The position numbers and the translations under genes were made by a program. Shown here in pieces: positions 53,404-62,654 of a DNA stretch of 64,000 nucleotides. Positions within the stretch are counted from its first letter, which is position 1, and each line of letters begins with the position of its first letter. Under the pieces are notes generated by a model. It searched no databases and had not been told where the DNA came from. It worked only from the letters and a program-made list of their open reading frames with translations. Source of the stretch: Flavobacterium gelatinilyticum (lineage in GTDB: Bacteria > Bacteroidota > Bacteroidia > Flavobacteriales > Flavobacteriaceae); contig NZ_CP114287.1 of assembly GCF_027111295.1 (NCBI RefSeq), positions 1,984,001 to 2,048,000 of the forward strand, given 5' to 3'.

Positions 53404-55266
53404 ATGTCACGATTACCGCTAAAACCAACAGTTATAAAAAGACTATTTGCAGTCTCTAAAAATGAATGTGCATATCCTAGCTGTAAAAATGTTATTGTAG
53501 ATAAATTTGGAACTGTTATAGGCGAAATTTGTCATATTGAAGCTGCAGAAGTGGGAGGAGAAAGATATAACCATGATTCAAATGATGAATACAGAAGAAG
53601 CTTTGACAATTTAATTTTATTGTGCAGTAATCATCATAAAAAAACTAATAATGTTCATGAATATCCTACTGAAAAATTAAAAAAATTTAAATTCGAACAT
53701 GAAAGAGGTGATTATTCAATATCTGATAATATTGTAAAACAAGCAATTGATAAATATATGGAGCAAATTAACACAAATGGTTCTGGTAGTCAATTTAATA
53801 ATCAAGCTGGAACGCAAAATATTGGAACACAAATAGGTTCACAAATTATTCATAATTATTCATCCCTAAACGACAAACCATTTATAGATGGAGCCCGAAA
53901 GGTTAATAATACTTTGAAAACGTTAATTTCTAATAACAAAAAAACCGGAAGTCAACCTGAAAAAACTGTTATCGATTTCAAAAATGAACTACAAGATAAA
54001 ACAGTACGGGATATTGTAACTATTGATGTAAAATTTCTAAAATTTAGAAAAGAGAATGGAAGAATTAAAGCTGATGTAGAAAGTTATGAAAAAACAAATG
54101 ACATAATTCTAGAAGAAGCTGATGATTCAACTCAATCTTTACTTAAAAATTTTCTAATAAAGAATGACCCTGAAAAGAATGATGAATTAAAAAGATCTTT
54201 AATTCAAAAAGGACAAAGAGAACCTGCTATTATTACTTGTGATGGATTTCTAATAAATGGAAACAGACGAAAAATGGCTTTGGAGGAACTTTTCATAGAA
54301 AGAAATCAAGATCCAAGATTTCAAATGATGAGAGTTGTTATTTTAGATGATGGATCTACAGAATTAGATATTCAGAAGCTAGAAAACAGATTACAATTAC
54401 AAAGTGAAGGCAAATCAGAATACCAAGGTTTAAATAGGGCTTTAACAATTCGCGCAAATGAAAAAAAAGGATTTACATTGGAAGCTCAATTAAAAGATGA
54501 TCCGAATTATCATGATATGGGGCCTAGAGAATTTAATAAAGTCGTTGCTGATTTTAAAAAAAAATATTTGCTCCCATTAGAGTGTGCCGATAGATATCTT
54601 GCTACTTTTGATCGAATCGGGATGTATAACACAATTTCTGAAGGCGCAAATGATAAAGAAGGGAGATGGCAAGCGTTTATTGATTATAGCGGTTTTGTTT
54701 CAGGAACGCTTCAAAACAAGTCAAAAATGAATGATTTAAAAATTAAGGAAAATGAGGTTGGAAATATTGAGAATGCGGTTTTTAAAATAATACGTAAAAG
54801 GAGTTTAAGTGTTAAAGGCACTGACATTGGAAAAGTTCACGACTTTGTAAGGAAACTGCCTAAATATCTAGGAAATGAAGAGGCAAAAAAACTTATCTTA
54901 GATATAAAAAATGTACCTGAAGATATTCCAGAAGAGTTGAAGAATGATAAAGATGGTATTAAATTATCCGATAGGGATATTGACGAAAAATGGGGCGCTG
55001 ACAATCGAGAACAAATATTAGGCAATTTAATACAAGCTTATCGTCATATACATAATCAAGAAGAAAGAGATAAGCCTTTAGAGTTATTAGAAGACGCTTT
55101 AAAAAAACTACAGCATGATAATCTAAAAATTGATAATATGGGCACAACTTATTACGAAAAAGCACTTGAGCTCATAAAAAAAATAGTTGAAAAAGCAGAC
55201 GATATCTACAAGGAAGTTGATCATGCAAGATATAAGTATAAGAGTCTGGGAAAAACAAAAAAATAA
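53404..55266 (+). CDS. HNH nuclease fused to a ParB-like domain
   Basis: This 620-residue protein joins two domains. Residues 1-110 form an HNH nuclease: C22, C27 (CAYPSCKN), EICHIEAAEVGGERY with H44, and NLILLCSNHHKKTN with H77 and H78. A Gln/Asn/Gly-rich linker (about 125-153, GSGSQFNNQAGTQNIGTQIG) follows. Residues about 240-330 resemble a ParB/sulfiredoxin domain (LKRSLIQKGQREPAIITCDGFLINGNRRKMALEEL, with G286NRR). The rest is helical. The HNH half probably cuts DNA; the ParB-like half may bind or hydrolyse nucleotide, as in several DNA-modification systems. It heads a coupled operon with a helicase and an adenine methylase. The family pairing is not one I recognise as a named defence system. 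Confidence 0.85.
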   Translation: MSRLPLKPTVIKRLFAVSKNECAYPSCKNVIVDKFGTVIGEICHIEAAEVGGERYNHDSNDEYRRSFDNLILLCSNHHKKTNNVHEYPTEKLKKFKFEHERGDYSISDNIVKQAIDKYMEQINTNGSGSQFNNQAGTQNIGTQIGSQIIHNYSSLNDKPFIDGARKVNNTLKTLISNNKKTGSQPEKTVIDFKNELQDKTVRDIVTIDVKFLKFRKENGRIKADVESYEKTNDIILEEADDSTQSLLKNFLIKNDPEKNDELKRSLIQKGQREPAIITCDGFLINGNRRKMALEELFIERNQDPRFQMMRVVILDDGSTELDIQKLENRLQLQSEGKSEYQGLNRALTIRANEKKGFTLEAQLKDDPNYHDMGPREFNKVVADFKKKYLLPLECADRYLATFDRIGMYNTISEGANDKEGRWQAFIDYSGFVSGTLQNKSKMNDLKIKENEVGNIENAVFKIIRKRSLSVKGTDIGKVHDFVRKLPKYLGNEEAKKLILDIKNVPEDIPEELKNDKDGIKLSDRDIDEKWGADNREQILGNLIQAYRHIHNQEERDKPLELLEDALKKLQHDNLKIDNMGTTYYEKALELIKKIVEKADDIYKEVDHARYKYKSLGKTKK

Positions 55267-55269
55267 AAA

Positions 55270-57168
55270 TTGAAGATAGATTTAGATATTAATAAAATAA
55301 TACTGATAGACAATACTGAAGATTTAAAAAAATACCAAATCTCTCAGTTAAATTATTATGGATATTTACAATCTCAAAATATTTGGAATAAGGAATCGAA
55401 TAGTACTGAAGCTGACATATTGAAAATCATAGAATATTTTGACCAAGAAAATATTTTATATGATCTTTCAGAAAATGTTAATTATATAGTAAGTAAAAAT
55501 ATTGAAGAAAAACGTGAATTAGATACCGTAATTTTACTAGCAAAAAAAATAAAAGAGGAAGCTGTCTTGGATAATTCTTTTGATGAGTTCAAAGCATTTT
55601 CAGAAACTTTACCACGAAAACTAAAACCTCATCAATTAAAGTCCGCTTTTCATTTTTATACGTTAAAAAATGGAGCTAATTTTTCAGTCCCTGGCAGTGG
55701 TAAAACCTCAACAATTTTGTCTGTATATGAAAAACTGAGATTAGAAGGTAAATGTAATCTTTTATTTATAGTTGGCCCCCCTTCATGTTTTCAGCCGTGG
55801 CAACATGAATTTAATGAAACACTTGGCAGAAAACCTTCTTTTACTATTTTATCAGGAGGAAATCAATCTTTTAGAAAAAGTGAATACTATAGATCACAAG
55901 AAAATGCTCATGAATTATACCTGAGCACTTTTCATACTGCTCTAAATGATTCTAAAGATATAATTACTTTTTTTTCTCAGATTAATTTAAAAGCATTTCT
56001 AATAATCGATGAGGCACATTACATTAAGCAACTTGGAGGTTCATGGGCAAATTCACTGTTAGAAATTGGCAAGAAAGCTGCTTACAAAGGAATTTTGACT
56101 GGTACACCTATTCCCAAAAGTTATAAAGACATCTTTAACTTATTTGACTTTTTGTGGCAGGAAAACTCACCACTCTCACAAGATGATAAGATACAAATCG
56201 GAACTTGGGAAAAAAATAAAAAAAATGAAAATATAAAAAACTTGTTAGAAAATAATATTGGGCCTCTTTTCTATAGAGTAAGAAAAAAAGATTTAGGTCT
56301 TATTCCTGCAATTTTTCATGAGCCAATTATTGTTCCCATGAAGAGGGTAGAGAAAAAAATATACGAATCAATAAAGGCTAAAATATTTGAGTTAGATAGA
56401 TCAGACTACTTTCGAAACGAAGATATTTTAAACAAACTTTGGAAAGGGCGTATGATGCGTTTAAGACAAGCTGTCTCTTACCCAAAATTACTTCTCTCTG
56501 CAGTTGATAATTATACAGAAAAATTTATTGAAAACTCTGATTTAAAATTAGAAATTAAAAATTATGACGACTATGAAATTTCTGGAAAATTAGAAGCTTT
56601 AGAAAAATTAGTAATGACAATTAGAAATAAAGGGGAGAAAGTTCTAATTTGGTCGAATTTTATAGGAACATTAAATTTAATTAAATCCCATTTCAACTCT
56701 ATTGGGCAAAGAGCTGAACTAATTTATGGAAAAACGCCAGTGCGAAAAGATGATATCATATTGGTTAATGAGGAAAAAACTCGCGAAGATATAAGGGATG
56801 AGTTTTTAGATATGGAAAGCGGATTAAATATTTTAATAGCAAATCCCGCTGCCTGTGCTGAATCAATTTCTTTACATAAATCATGCTTTCATGCTGTTTA
56901 TTACGATCTATCCTATAATGGAGCTCAATATCTTCAATCTTTAGATCGTATTCATCGAGTGGGAGGTTCTGAAATTAACGAAGCTAACTATTATTTTTTA
57001 CAATATGAAAATTCAATAGATCAAGACATAAAAAAAAATCTAGAAGCAAAAGCTGAAAAAATGTATGATATTATCGAACAAGATTATAACATTTATGATC
57101 TAGATATCTATCAAGATAATGATGAAGATGATATAGAAGCTTATAAAAGACTTTTAGGCAAAAAATAA
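55270..57168 (+). CDS. SNF2-type DEAH helicase
   Basis: This 632-residue superfamily 2 ATPase has motif I S-V-PGSGKTSTIL (GSGKT at 142-146), motif II DEAH at 247-250 (LIIDEAHYIKQ), motif III LTGTPIPKS and motif VI QYLQSLDRIHRVGG, all as in SNF2/DEAD-box enzymes. The first 110 residues are a unique helical head. The likely start is TTG at 55270, three bases after the stop of the HNH-ParB gene, so translation is probably coupled; no in-frame ATG lies before the Walker region. It may translocate on DNA to deliver the nuclease or methylase. Confidence 0.88.
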   Translation: MKIDLDINKIILIDNTEDLKKYQISQLNYYGYLQSQNIWNKESNSTEADILKIIEYFDQENILYDLSENVNYIVSKNIEEKRELDTVILLAKKIKEEAVLDNSFDEFKAFSETLPRKLKPHQLKSAFHFYTLKNGANFSVPGSGKTSTILSVYEKLRLEGKCNLLFIVGPPSCFQPWQHEFNETLGRKPSFTILSGGNQSFRKSEYYRSQENAHELYLSTFHTALNDSKDIITFFSQINLKAFLIIDEAHYIKQLGGSWANSLLEIGKKAAYKGILTGTPIPKSYKDIFNLFDFLWQENSPLSQDDKIQIGTWEKNKKNENIKNLLENNIGPLFYRVRKKDLGLIPAIFHEPIIVPMKRVEKKIYESIKAKIFELDRSDYFRNEDILNKLWKGRMMRLRQAVSYPKLLLSAVDNYTEKFIENSDLKLEIKNYDDYEISGKLEALEKLVMTIRNKGEKVLIWSNFIGTLNLIKSHFNSIGQRAELIYGKTPVRKDDIILVNEEKTREDIRDEFLDMESGLNILIANPAACAESISLHKSCFHAVYYDLSYNGAQYLQSLDRIHRVGGSEINEANYYFLQYENSIDQDIKKNLEAKAEKMYDIIEQDYNIYDLDIYQDNDEDDIEAYKRLLGKK

Positions 57169-57169
57169 T

Positions 57170-58099
57170 ATGGAGAAAGAAATAAAAATAAAAAAAGTGA
57201 AGTCGGTACATAAAATAAATGCGCCGTTTGGATACTTTGGTTCAAAAAATAGAATAGCATTACAATTATGTTCTGACCTACCTCCCCATAATTGCTGGGT
57301 AGAGGCTTTCTGCGGATCAGCGGCACTAACATTAAAAAAAGAGCCCGCACCGATAGAAATAATTAATGATATTGACAATGAAATCGTCAATTTTTTCGAA
57401 CAGTTACGAAATAATCACAGTGATTTGTGCAACGCAATTGAATTAACACCTTACGCCGAAAGTGAACTTAATAATGCTAGAATTCCTGTCGATGGTTTAT
57501 CAAATATTGAAAGAGCCAGACGCTTTTTAGTTCAATCAATGATGGCTATTAATGGTTTATTTGGCGAAGCAAAAGGAGGTTTCTCTTATTCGGATTCATA
57601 TGCACGAAATGGACACGATGCTAGGGTCAATAGGTGGAATAACTTACCTGAACGACTTAAATTAGTTGTTACTAGATTGAAAAAAGTTCGAATAGAAAAT
57701 AAAGATGCTATAAAACTTTTGAAAAGATACGTTAATAGACCTGCAACACTAGTTTATTTAGATCCTCCTTATTTAGGCAATAGAACAAATGGATACAATA
57801 AAGACGCAAATGATGAAAATTTTCATGAGGAATTATTACAACTTTCCAATAGCGCAAAATGTATGATTTTTATTAGCGGCTACGAAAATGATTTATATGA
57901 AAGTATTTTATCTGAAAAAAATGGATGGAGTAAAAAAACTATTGAAACCAATACAAAAAACTCTAAAGGCCACTCACACAACAGAACTGAAGTGGTTTGG
58001 ATGAATAAGTATTACAAACACGCATTAGAAACAAGGAAAATGCCAATCGAACTAACAAAAAAAGAAAAAGAACAAGGTAAAGTAAATCCTGAAAGATAG
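57170..58099 (+). CDS. D12-class adenine-N6 DNA methyltransferase (Dam-like)
   Basis: This 309-residue methyltransferase has the D12/Dam motifs: FGYFGSKNRIA (residues 20-30), VEAFCGSAALTL (44-54, SAM-binding), EIINDID (63-69), and the catalytic DPPY at 198-201 (LVYLDPPYLGNRTNGY). It starts one base after the helicase stop. It is the modification arm of the operon with the HNH-ParB and helicase proteins: methylation may protect host DNA while the partner proteins attack unmodified DNA. The recognition site (GATC-like or other) is unknown. Confidence 0.92.
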   Translation: MEKEIKIKKVKSVHKINAPFGYFGSKNRIALQLCSDLPPHNCWVEAFCGSAALTLKKEPAPIEIINDIDNEIVNFFEQLRNNHSDLCNAIELTPYAESELNNARIPVDGLSNIERARRFLVQSMMAINGLFGEAKGGFSYSDSYARNGHDARVNRWNNLPERLKLVVTRLKKVRIENKDAIKLLKRYVNRPATLVYLDPPYLGNRTNGYNKDANDENFHEELLQLSNSAKCMIFISGYENDLYESILSEKNGWSKKTIETNTKNSKGHSHNRTEVVWMNKYYKHALETRKMPIELTKKEKEQGKVNPER

Positions 58100-58198
58100 A
58101 TAACTAAAAGCCAAAACAGGAAAACCTGAAGTAACATAAATATTTATACTTATAGTTCAAATTTAGGGAATCTTAAAATATTATTTTTGAAATATTAA

Positions 58199-59914
58199 AT
58201 GAAAAATCAGATTATAGAAAAGTTAGTTGTTGACTTTCTAGATATTCAAATTGAGGGAGAATACATTACGGTTGCCGAACTAAAAACAATTGAAAAGAAT
58301 GGTCTAAAAGAAACAATTGATGTTAATACTTCTATAATTTCAAATAGCTTGGTTAATAAAATAAGATCATCACACTTAAATCCCTACATTAATCGTTCAA
58401 GTGTGAATTATGAAAAAGGTTATGATTATAAACCTTCTTTTTGGCTATATCTGTCTAAATCTTCTGGACTAAACAAAGCTGAACCACTAGTTGTATCTTG
58501 GTGTTCCGGAAATCATACCACCTTTTGTATTGACCAAGGATTTTTAGGTACCTATTATCTAACGCCAAGACTTTTGGATAAAGAAATTATGTGGGATGAT
58601 CTGAAAAAACCAAATTATGACGTAGTAATAAACAAATTAGTATCTCATTATGATTTTAAGCATTCCGAAGCATTTGTAAAAATAAAAGTAGATTACTTAA
58701 AAGACTATCTCTCGCTTAGAAAGAAAACAGCATTACAAGTTTTCACCTTAAAGAGAGAAATCTTTATCACAAATGAAATCAGCTTATTACTAAGAAACGA
58801 AGATTATTACGTAGAAGAATTTAAACAATTTGAAATTAGAATACAACGATTTCAACATAAAGAAAATTATGCTCACTTAGAAATTAATGGTTATCGTGCA
58901 TTATTCAATGAGAATCCTCGAAATTTTGATGATAATAAAAGTATTGCAGGGCATTACTGGGAAGGAATTGAGGGATTGGTAACACAAAGACGAGCTAGAT
59001 TTGAGATGCCATATCAGTATATATATGTGTTGGATGAAATATTAGCGAAATATGAAACAGATGATGATTACGAAATTAACTTCAAATCAGGAACTGTAAC
59101 TTATGCTAATCAGTGGGCTGTTAATTGTTCCGAAAGAATAGGAAAAAATGCAATTAAAATAGAATTAAAAAAGCTTTATGAAGGAACAAGTTTTGAGATT
59201 ATAGATTTCTGGAATAAATATTCAATTGATAAATCTAAAATAATTGAGGGTGAAAATATAACTTTAAAAGCAGAAAGACTAATTCAACAATACTTCATCT
59301 TTGGAAACAATTTTAGTGATTTATTCAATAATTTACTCGGAATGGATTTAACCGCCTCAGATATAGTCACAATTGATGAAAATTACATTAATGATATGGG
59401 ATATCTTATTTTTTCCGACTATAAACCTATTGCTCATCACATTAATTTTACACGATTTTCAAAAGAACAGTTCATTTCACGCTGCAAAAAATTATATATT
59501 ATTTTAGGTGAAAACCTTAAAGAAAAAACTTTACGAAAGATAATTGACAGCTTAGATTTCCCTGTTTCAATAACTAAATCACATAGAAGTCTTAAATTAC
59601 TAGAATTAGCTTTTGCATACTTGAAAACTGTAAATGAAAGCGGTCTAAATCCTATAGAGGACAAAGCTATTATTGTCGAACGAGTTTTAGAAATTGAAAA
59701 ATTTGATACTCTAACAAAGTTATTTGCTTTGAACGATATTAGACAAATAGATTCTCACAAGACAAGTGACTCCAAATCAAAGTTAAATACTGCATTGATG
59801 GGATTAGGTATAAAGGTAAATTCCATTACCAATAATTATGCCCAGGCATGTGAACAGACATACGATAATCTAGGAGAAATGTTTAACAATGTAAACATAC
59901 TCCTTACTAAATGA
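58199..59914 (+). CDS. Protein of unknown function with C-terminal HEPN-like motif
   Basis: This 571-residue protein is not recognised by domain. The N-terminal 300 residues are mixed alpha/beta with several Trp/Tyr (YKPSFWLYLSKSSGLN, WCSGNHTTF). The C-terminal 64 residues carry LFALNDIRQIDSHKTSD with R515-x4-H520, the R-x4-6-H pattern of HEPN ribonucleases, and a following helix pair (YAQACEQTYDNLGEMFNNV). That suggests an Apea-type HEPN domain. It starts 100 bases after the methylase, so it may be a fourth gene of that operon. The HEPN call is inference from a short motif. Confidence 0.6.
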   Translation: MKNQIIEKLVVDFLDIQIEGEYITVAELKTIEKNGLKETIDVNTSIISNSLVNKIRSSHLNPYINRSSVNYEKGYDYKPSFWLYLSKSSGLNKAEPLVVSWCSGNHTTFCIDQGFLGTYYLTPRLLDKEIMWDDLKKPNYDVVINKLVSHYDFKHSEAFVKIKVDYLKDYLSLRKKTALQVFTLKREIFITNEISLLLRNEDYYVEEFKQFEIRIQRFQHKENYAHLEINGYRALFNENPRNFDDNKSIAGHYWEGIEGLVTQRRARFEMPYQYIYVLDEILAKYETDDDYEINFKSGTVTYANQWAVNCSERIGKNAIKIELKKLYEGTSFEIIDFWNKYSIDKSKIIEGENITLKAERLIQQYFIFGNNFSDLFNNLLGMDLTASDIVTIDENYINDMGYLIFSDYKPIAHHINFTRFSKEQFISRCKKLYIILGENLKEKTLRKIIDSLDFPVSITKSHRSLKLLELAFAYLKTVNESGLNPIEDKAIIVERVLEIEKFDTLTKLFALNDIRQIDSHKTSDSKSKLNTALMGLGIKVNSITNNYAQACEQTYDNLGEMFNNVNILLTK

Positions 59915-59971
59915 TTACCTAATTATTTAAAAGTAAGAACATCTATTAGAGTTCGCAATTGTTAAAAGCTC

Positions 59972-60832
59972 TCATAATGAATGATGAAAATTCTTAAGTT
60001 CAGAATATGCATTATTAAGAGAGGTTGTGGCATGTGGCTTTTTAGTAGAACAAAATAAATTGTAGTACATTAAAAACTTCGATTTATCCTTTCTTAGATC
60101 CCACTCCCAAATATTATCATTTTTAGTCGCAGTTCTTTCTAAGATTTTATTAAATAAATACTTATTGACAACTAAAACAGTATTAGTGCAAATTATTGAT
60201 AAATCAAAAACCATATCAATGTTAAATTTTAAAGGTTTTTCAATCAGTGAAGAATGATTATCTAAACCAAATTTAATTGCATTTTGACTTCCGAGCTTTC
60301 CAAACCTATGGACAATGCAATGTCTTAAATGGCAAATTTTTTCGAACTCTTCTAAAGTTTTAAGTAATTCATCCGGTTGATGACCTTCCAAACCTAAGAA
60401 TTTTTTAAACGAATCTATTATATTTTTCTTACTTGCAAAAGATGCTTTTTCCAATATAACCTCCGGTAATAAATCTTTTGGATAATTAATCGCTGCTCCA
60501 TAATTGATTTCCTCAAGCTCACATGAAATCCTTGAGGTTTTATCAATAACAATAATCTTTCTTACTACTTCTCTTATGTAGCTTTCAATTGCAGATATAT
60601 ATCCTAATAATATCAGATTATAAATCGTTGGAATGTTATCTGCCGTTGTTGGAATTGCAGAATATTGCGTATGAATCAAATTTAACTGCTCAATTTTAAC
60701 TAAACAGTTGTCAATTGGAGAATTATTGTTTTCAATGTAAGTTTGATCAAAACAATTATTTGTAATGAAGCTAGTAACTGTCGTAGCGTCAGCATTAATC
60801 TTGAACTTAAATTCTGTATTTTTTTTTGCCAT
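59972..60832 (-). CDS. HEPN-domain protein (putative ribonuclease toxin)
   Basis: This 286-residue protein contains LRHCIVHRFGKLGS, with R170-x4-H175, the HEPN R-x4-6-H catalytic motif in the 'RHxxVHxxG' form used by RiboL-PSP/MAE_28990-type HEPN toxins. The helical N-terminal half (YNLILLGYISAIESYIREVVRKIIVID) fits the HEPN four-helix bundle. The start (ATG at 60830-60832) shares one base with the stop of the upstream ATPase gene (TAATG), so translation is coupled. In such pairs the ATPase senses a trigger and the HEPN cuts RNA (inference). Confidence 0.8.
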   Translation of the reverse strand: MAKKNTEFKFKINADATTVTSFITNNCFDQTYIENNNSPIDNCLVKIEQLNLIHTQYSAIPTTADNIPTIYNLILLGYISAIESYIREVVRKIIVIDKTSRISCELEEINYGAAINYPKDLLPEVILEKASFASKKNIIDSFKKFLGLEGHQPDELLKTLEEFEKICHLRHCIVHRFGKLGSQNAIKFGLDNHSSLIEKPLKFNIDMVFDLSIICTNTVLVVNKYLFNKILERTATKNDNIWEWDLRKDKSKFLMYYNLFCSTKKPHATTSLNNAYSELKNFHHSL

Positions 60833-62520
60833 TATGCTAAAAATTCTTCTAACAGTTCTTTTACAATATTATCAATATTTGTTGTTCTAACCTTACCTAT
60901 ACCCTTTGCATTTTTTAAATCTTTAGCCAGATTTTGCGAGGAATAGAGATCTTCTAAGTTTTTCAAATTTGTATCCCTTAAAATTCGATCAATTTGCCAT
61001 TGAGGTAGAGGCAAATCCTTTATTTTTATCTTAAGAGTTGTTTCAAATGTTGATTGACCAACCAAAGGGCTTCCACAATTATGACAAAATCTCTGTTCAT
61101 CTGACATACGTGCTACTCCACAATTGCTACACGAAGGCAAATCTAATTTTAAACTGTCTATTTGACTTTTATCTAATATTGTACTTATTTTTTTCCTAAT
61201 TGGTCTTTTCTCTGTTTTCTTATTTATTGATTCAACCATGGACTTAGGATTAAATCCCTGAGTATGAGTAAAAACTTTAGCATTAATAAGAAATAAATAA
61301 TGTGGTATGTACCTGTTGTAACTTTCTTCTTGTCCAGAACTCACTGATTGAAGTTCATACAATAATCCTGCTTCTATTAAGAATTTAATCATTCTTGAAG
61401 ACTTTTGAAGCAATTCATCTTGCAATATTCCAATATGTGTTTTCTTCTCCAACGGGTTAGTCTTATTTGAGTCCAAAACTATATTAACAATATTAGTAAA
61501 GAATTCAGAACCAATTTTAATTATTGACTTGTATTGCGGAATTTTTAACGACAACGACAAATATTCTTTTTCTAACAAAGTTTTTTGATTTTCAATTACT
61601 TTATTAAATCTCTGCTGATTAGTCTTACTTGTAGTTTGCCCGTAATCTCTTAAAAGTGTTATAAATGCTCGAGGAATTCCAAAAGATGCAAATTTAAAGA
61701 TTTCAATAATTTCAGGATTAATATCTGTAATATTAAGACGTTTATTTAATATTTCAGACATAAACGAACTGTAATTTTCATCTTCGACATTAAGCCATGC
61801 TGTCACTTCTTCAGCATCTTGACCGATATGAAATCTTGGGCCGTATTGTGTTGTTCCTGGATACACGCTCGCTTTTGGAGAAATATTTTGTGTTTTTAGA
61901 CTTCTTAAAACATCAAAAAATTCCACCATATAATCAGGTGTTAACGTTAATGCTGCGTCGTCCAAAAGTAATATACATCTTTTCCTCTTTGAATGTTTCA
62001 ACAATTCGTCAATAATAGAAATTACACGCTGAATACTTAACTTAGAAATTAGCTCGTCATTTTTGCTGTCAATTAAGTTTCTTTCAGCATTCTGTATAAA
62101 ATCAGAAATATCGTCTATTTCAATATCTAGCTCGACAAAATAAGGAGTCAAATCAATGTTTAATTTTAACGAAGTCTCAAAAATTTCAACTGCAATTTTT
62201 GCTATTATCCACGTATGAAATACGTTTAAAGCATTTGCAGATTTAAAAAGCAGTGGTTCAAGATGATAATATTTACCAAAAGATACATATAAAGGAAGGG
62301 GTTTTGAACCGTCATTTATGCAAGTATAGTATGCATGTCTAAACTGATGTGTTTTCCCAGTTCCTCTAGGTCCAACAATTAATTTTGCTCCTCTTTCTAT
62401 TATTTTTCTTTGAATCTTAGCAAAAAAACTTGTTTCAACTGTCCAATTAATCAAATCGTTAAAATCAATAAAATCTGCACGTTCTTCAAATTCTCTATTA
62501 TCTAAATCTAAATTATCCAT
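60832..62520 (-). CDS. AAA-type ATPase with zinc ribbon and helix-hairpin-helix
   Basis: This 562-residue protein has Walker A GPRGTGKT (50-57) and Walker B CILLLDDAA (182-190). A helical region and a C-terminal zinc ribbon follow (C464-x2-C467 ... C479-x2-C482). The final 80 residues hold a helix-hairpin-helix-like NAKGIGKVRTTNIDNIV, a DNA-binding element. A TAAATTTG box (62545-62538, minus) lies 18 bases upstream of the ATG and suggests a promoter. It is co-translated with the HEPN gene. No named family is recognised; the combination of ATPase, Zn ribbon and HhH suggests a nucleic-acid-sensing switch. Confidence 0.82.
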   Translation of the reverse strand: MDNLDLDNREFEERADFIDFNDLINWTVETSFFAKIQRKIIERGAKLIVGPRGTGKTHQFRHAYYTCINDGSKPLPLYVSFGKYYHLEPLLFKSANALNVFHTWIIAKIAVEIFETSLKLNIDLTPYFVELDIEIDDISDFIQNAERNLIDSKNDELISKLSIQRVISIIDELLKHSKRKRCILLLDDAALTLTPDYMVEFFDVLRSLKTQNISPKASVYPGTTQYGPRFHIGQDAEEVTAWLNVEDENYSSFMSEILNKRLNITDINPEIIEIFKFASFGIPRAFITLLRDYGQTTSKTNQQRFNKVIENQKTLLEKEYLSLSLKIPQYKSIIKIGSEFFTNIVNIVLDSNKTNPLEKKTHIGILQDELLQKSSRMIKFLIEAGLLYELQSVSSGQEESYNRYIPHYLFLINAKVFTHTQGFNPKSMVESINKKTEKRPIRKKISTILDKSQIDSLKLDLPSCSNCGVARMSDEQRFCHNCGSPLVGQSTFETTLKIKIKDLPLPQWQIDRILRDTNLKNLEDLYSSQNLAKDLKNAKGIGKVRTTNIDNIVKELLEEFLA

Positions 62521-62537
62521 ATTTTTCTGTAAAAAAT

Positions 62538-62545
62538 CAAATTTA
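62538..62545 (-). promoter_or_regulatory. -7 element of the ATPase-HEPN operon
   Basis: On the minus strand TAAATTTG fits TANNTTTG and is 17 bases before the start codon. No clear TTG at -33. Confidence 0.4.
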
Positions 62546-62654
62546 ACAAATTTTGCTACTATTGAAATACCATAATAATATTAAATACATTTTTTTTATA
62601 TAAAATCGTAATTAAAATAAATCCACAAACTGAAAATATAAATCAATATAAAAC

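Noticed and set aside
58182..58189. TATTTTTG box as promoter of the 571-residue gene
   Set aside because: It would leave almost no untranslated leader and has no TTG at the right distance; the gene may be read from the operon upstream.
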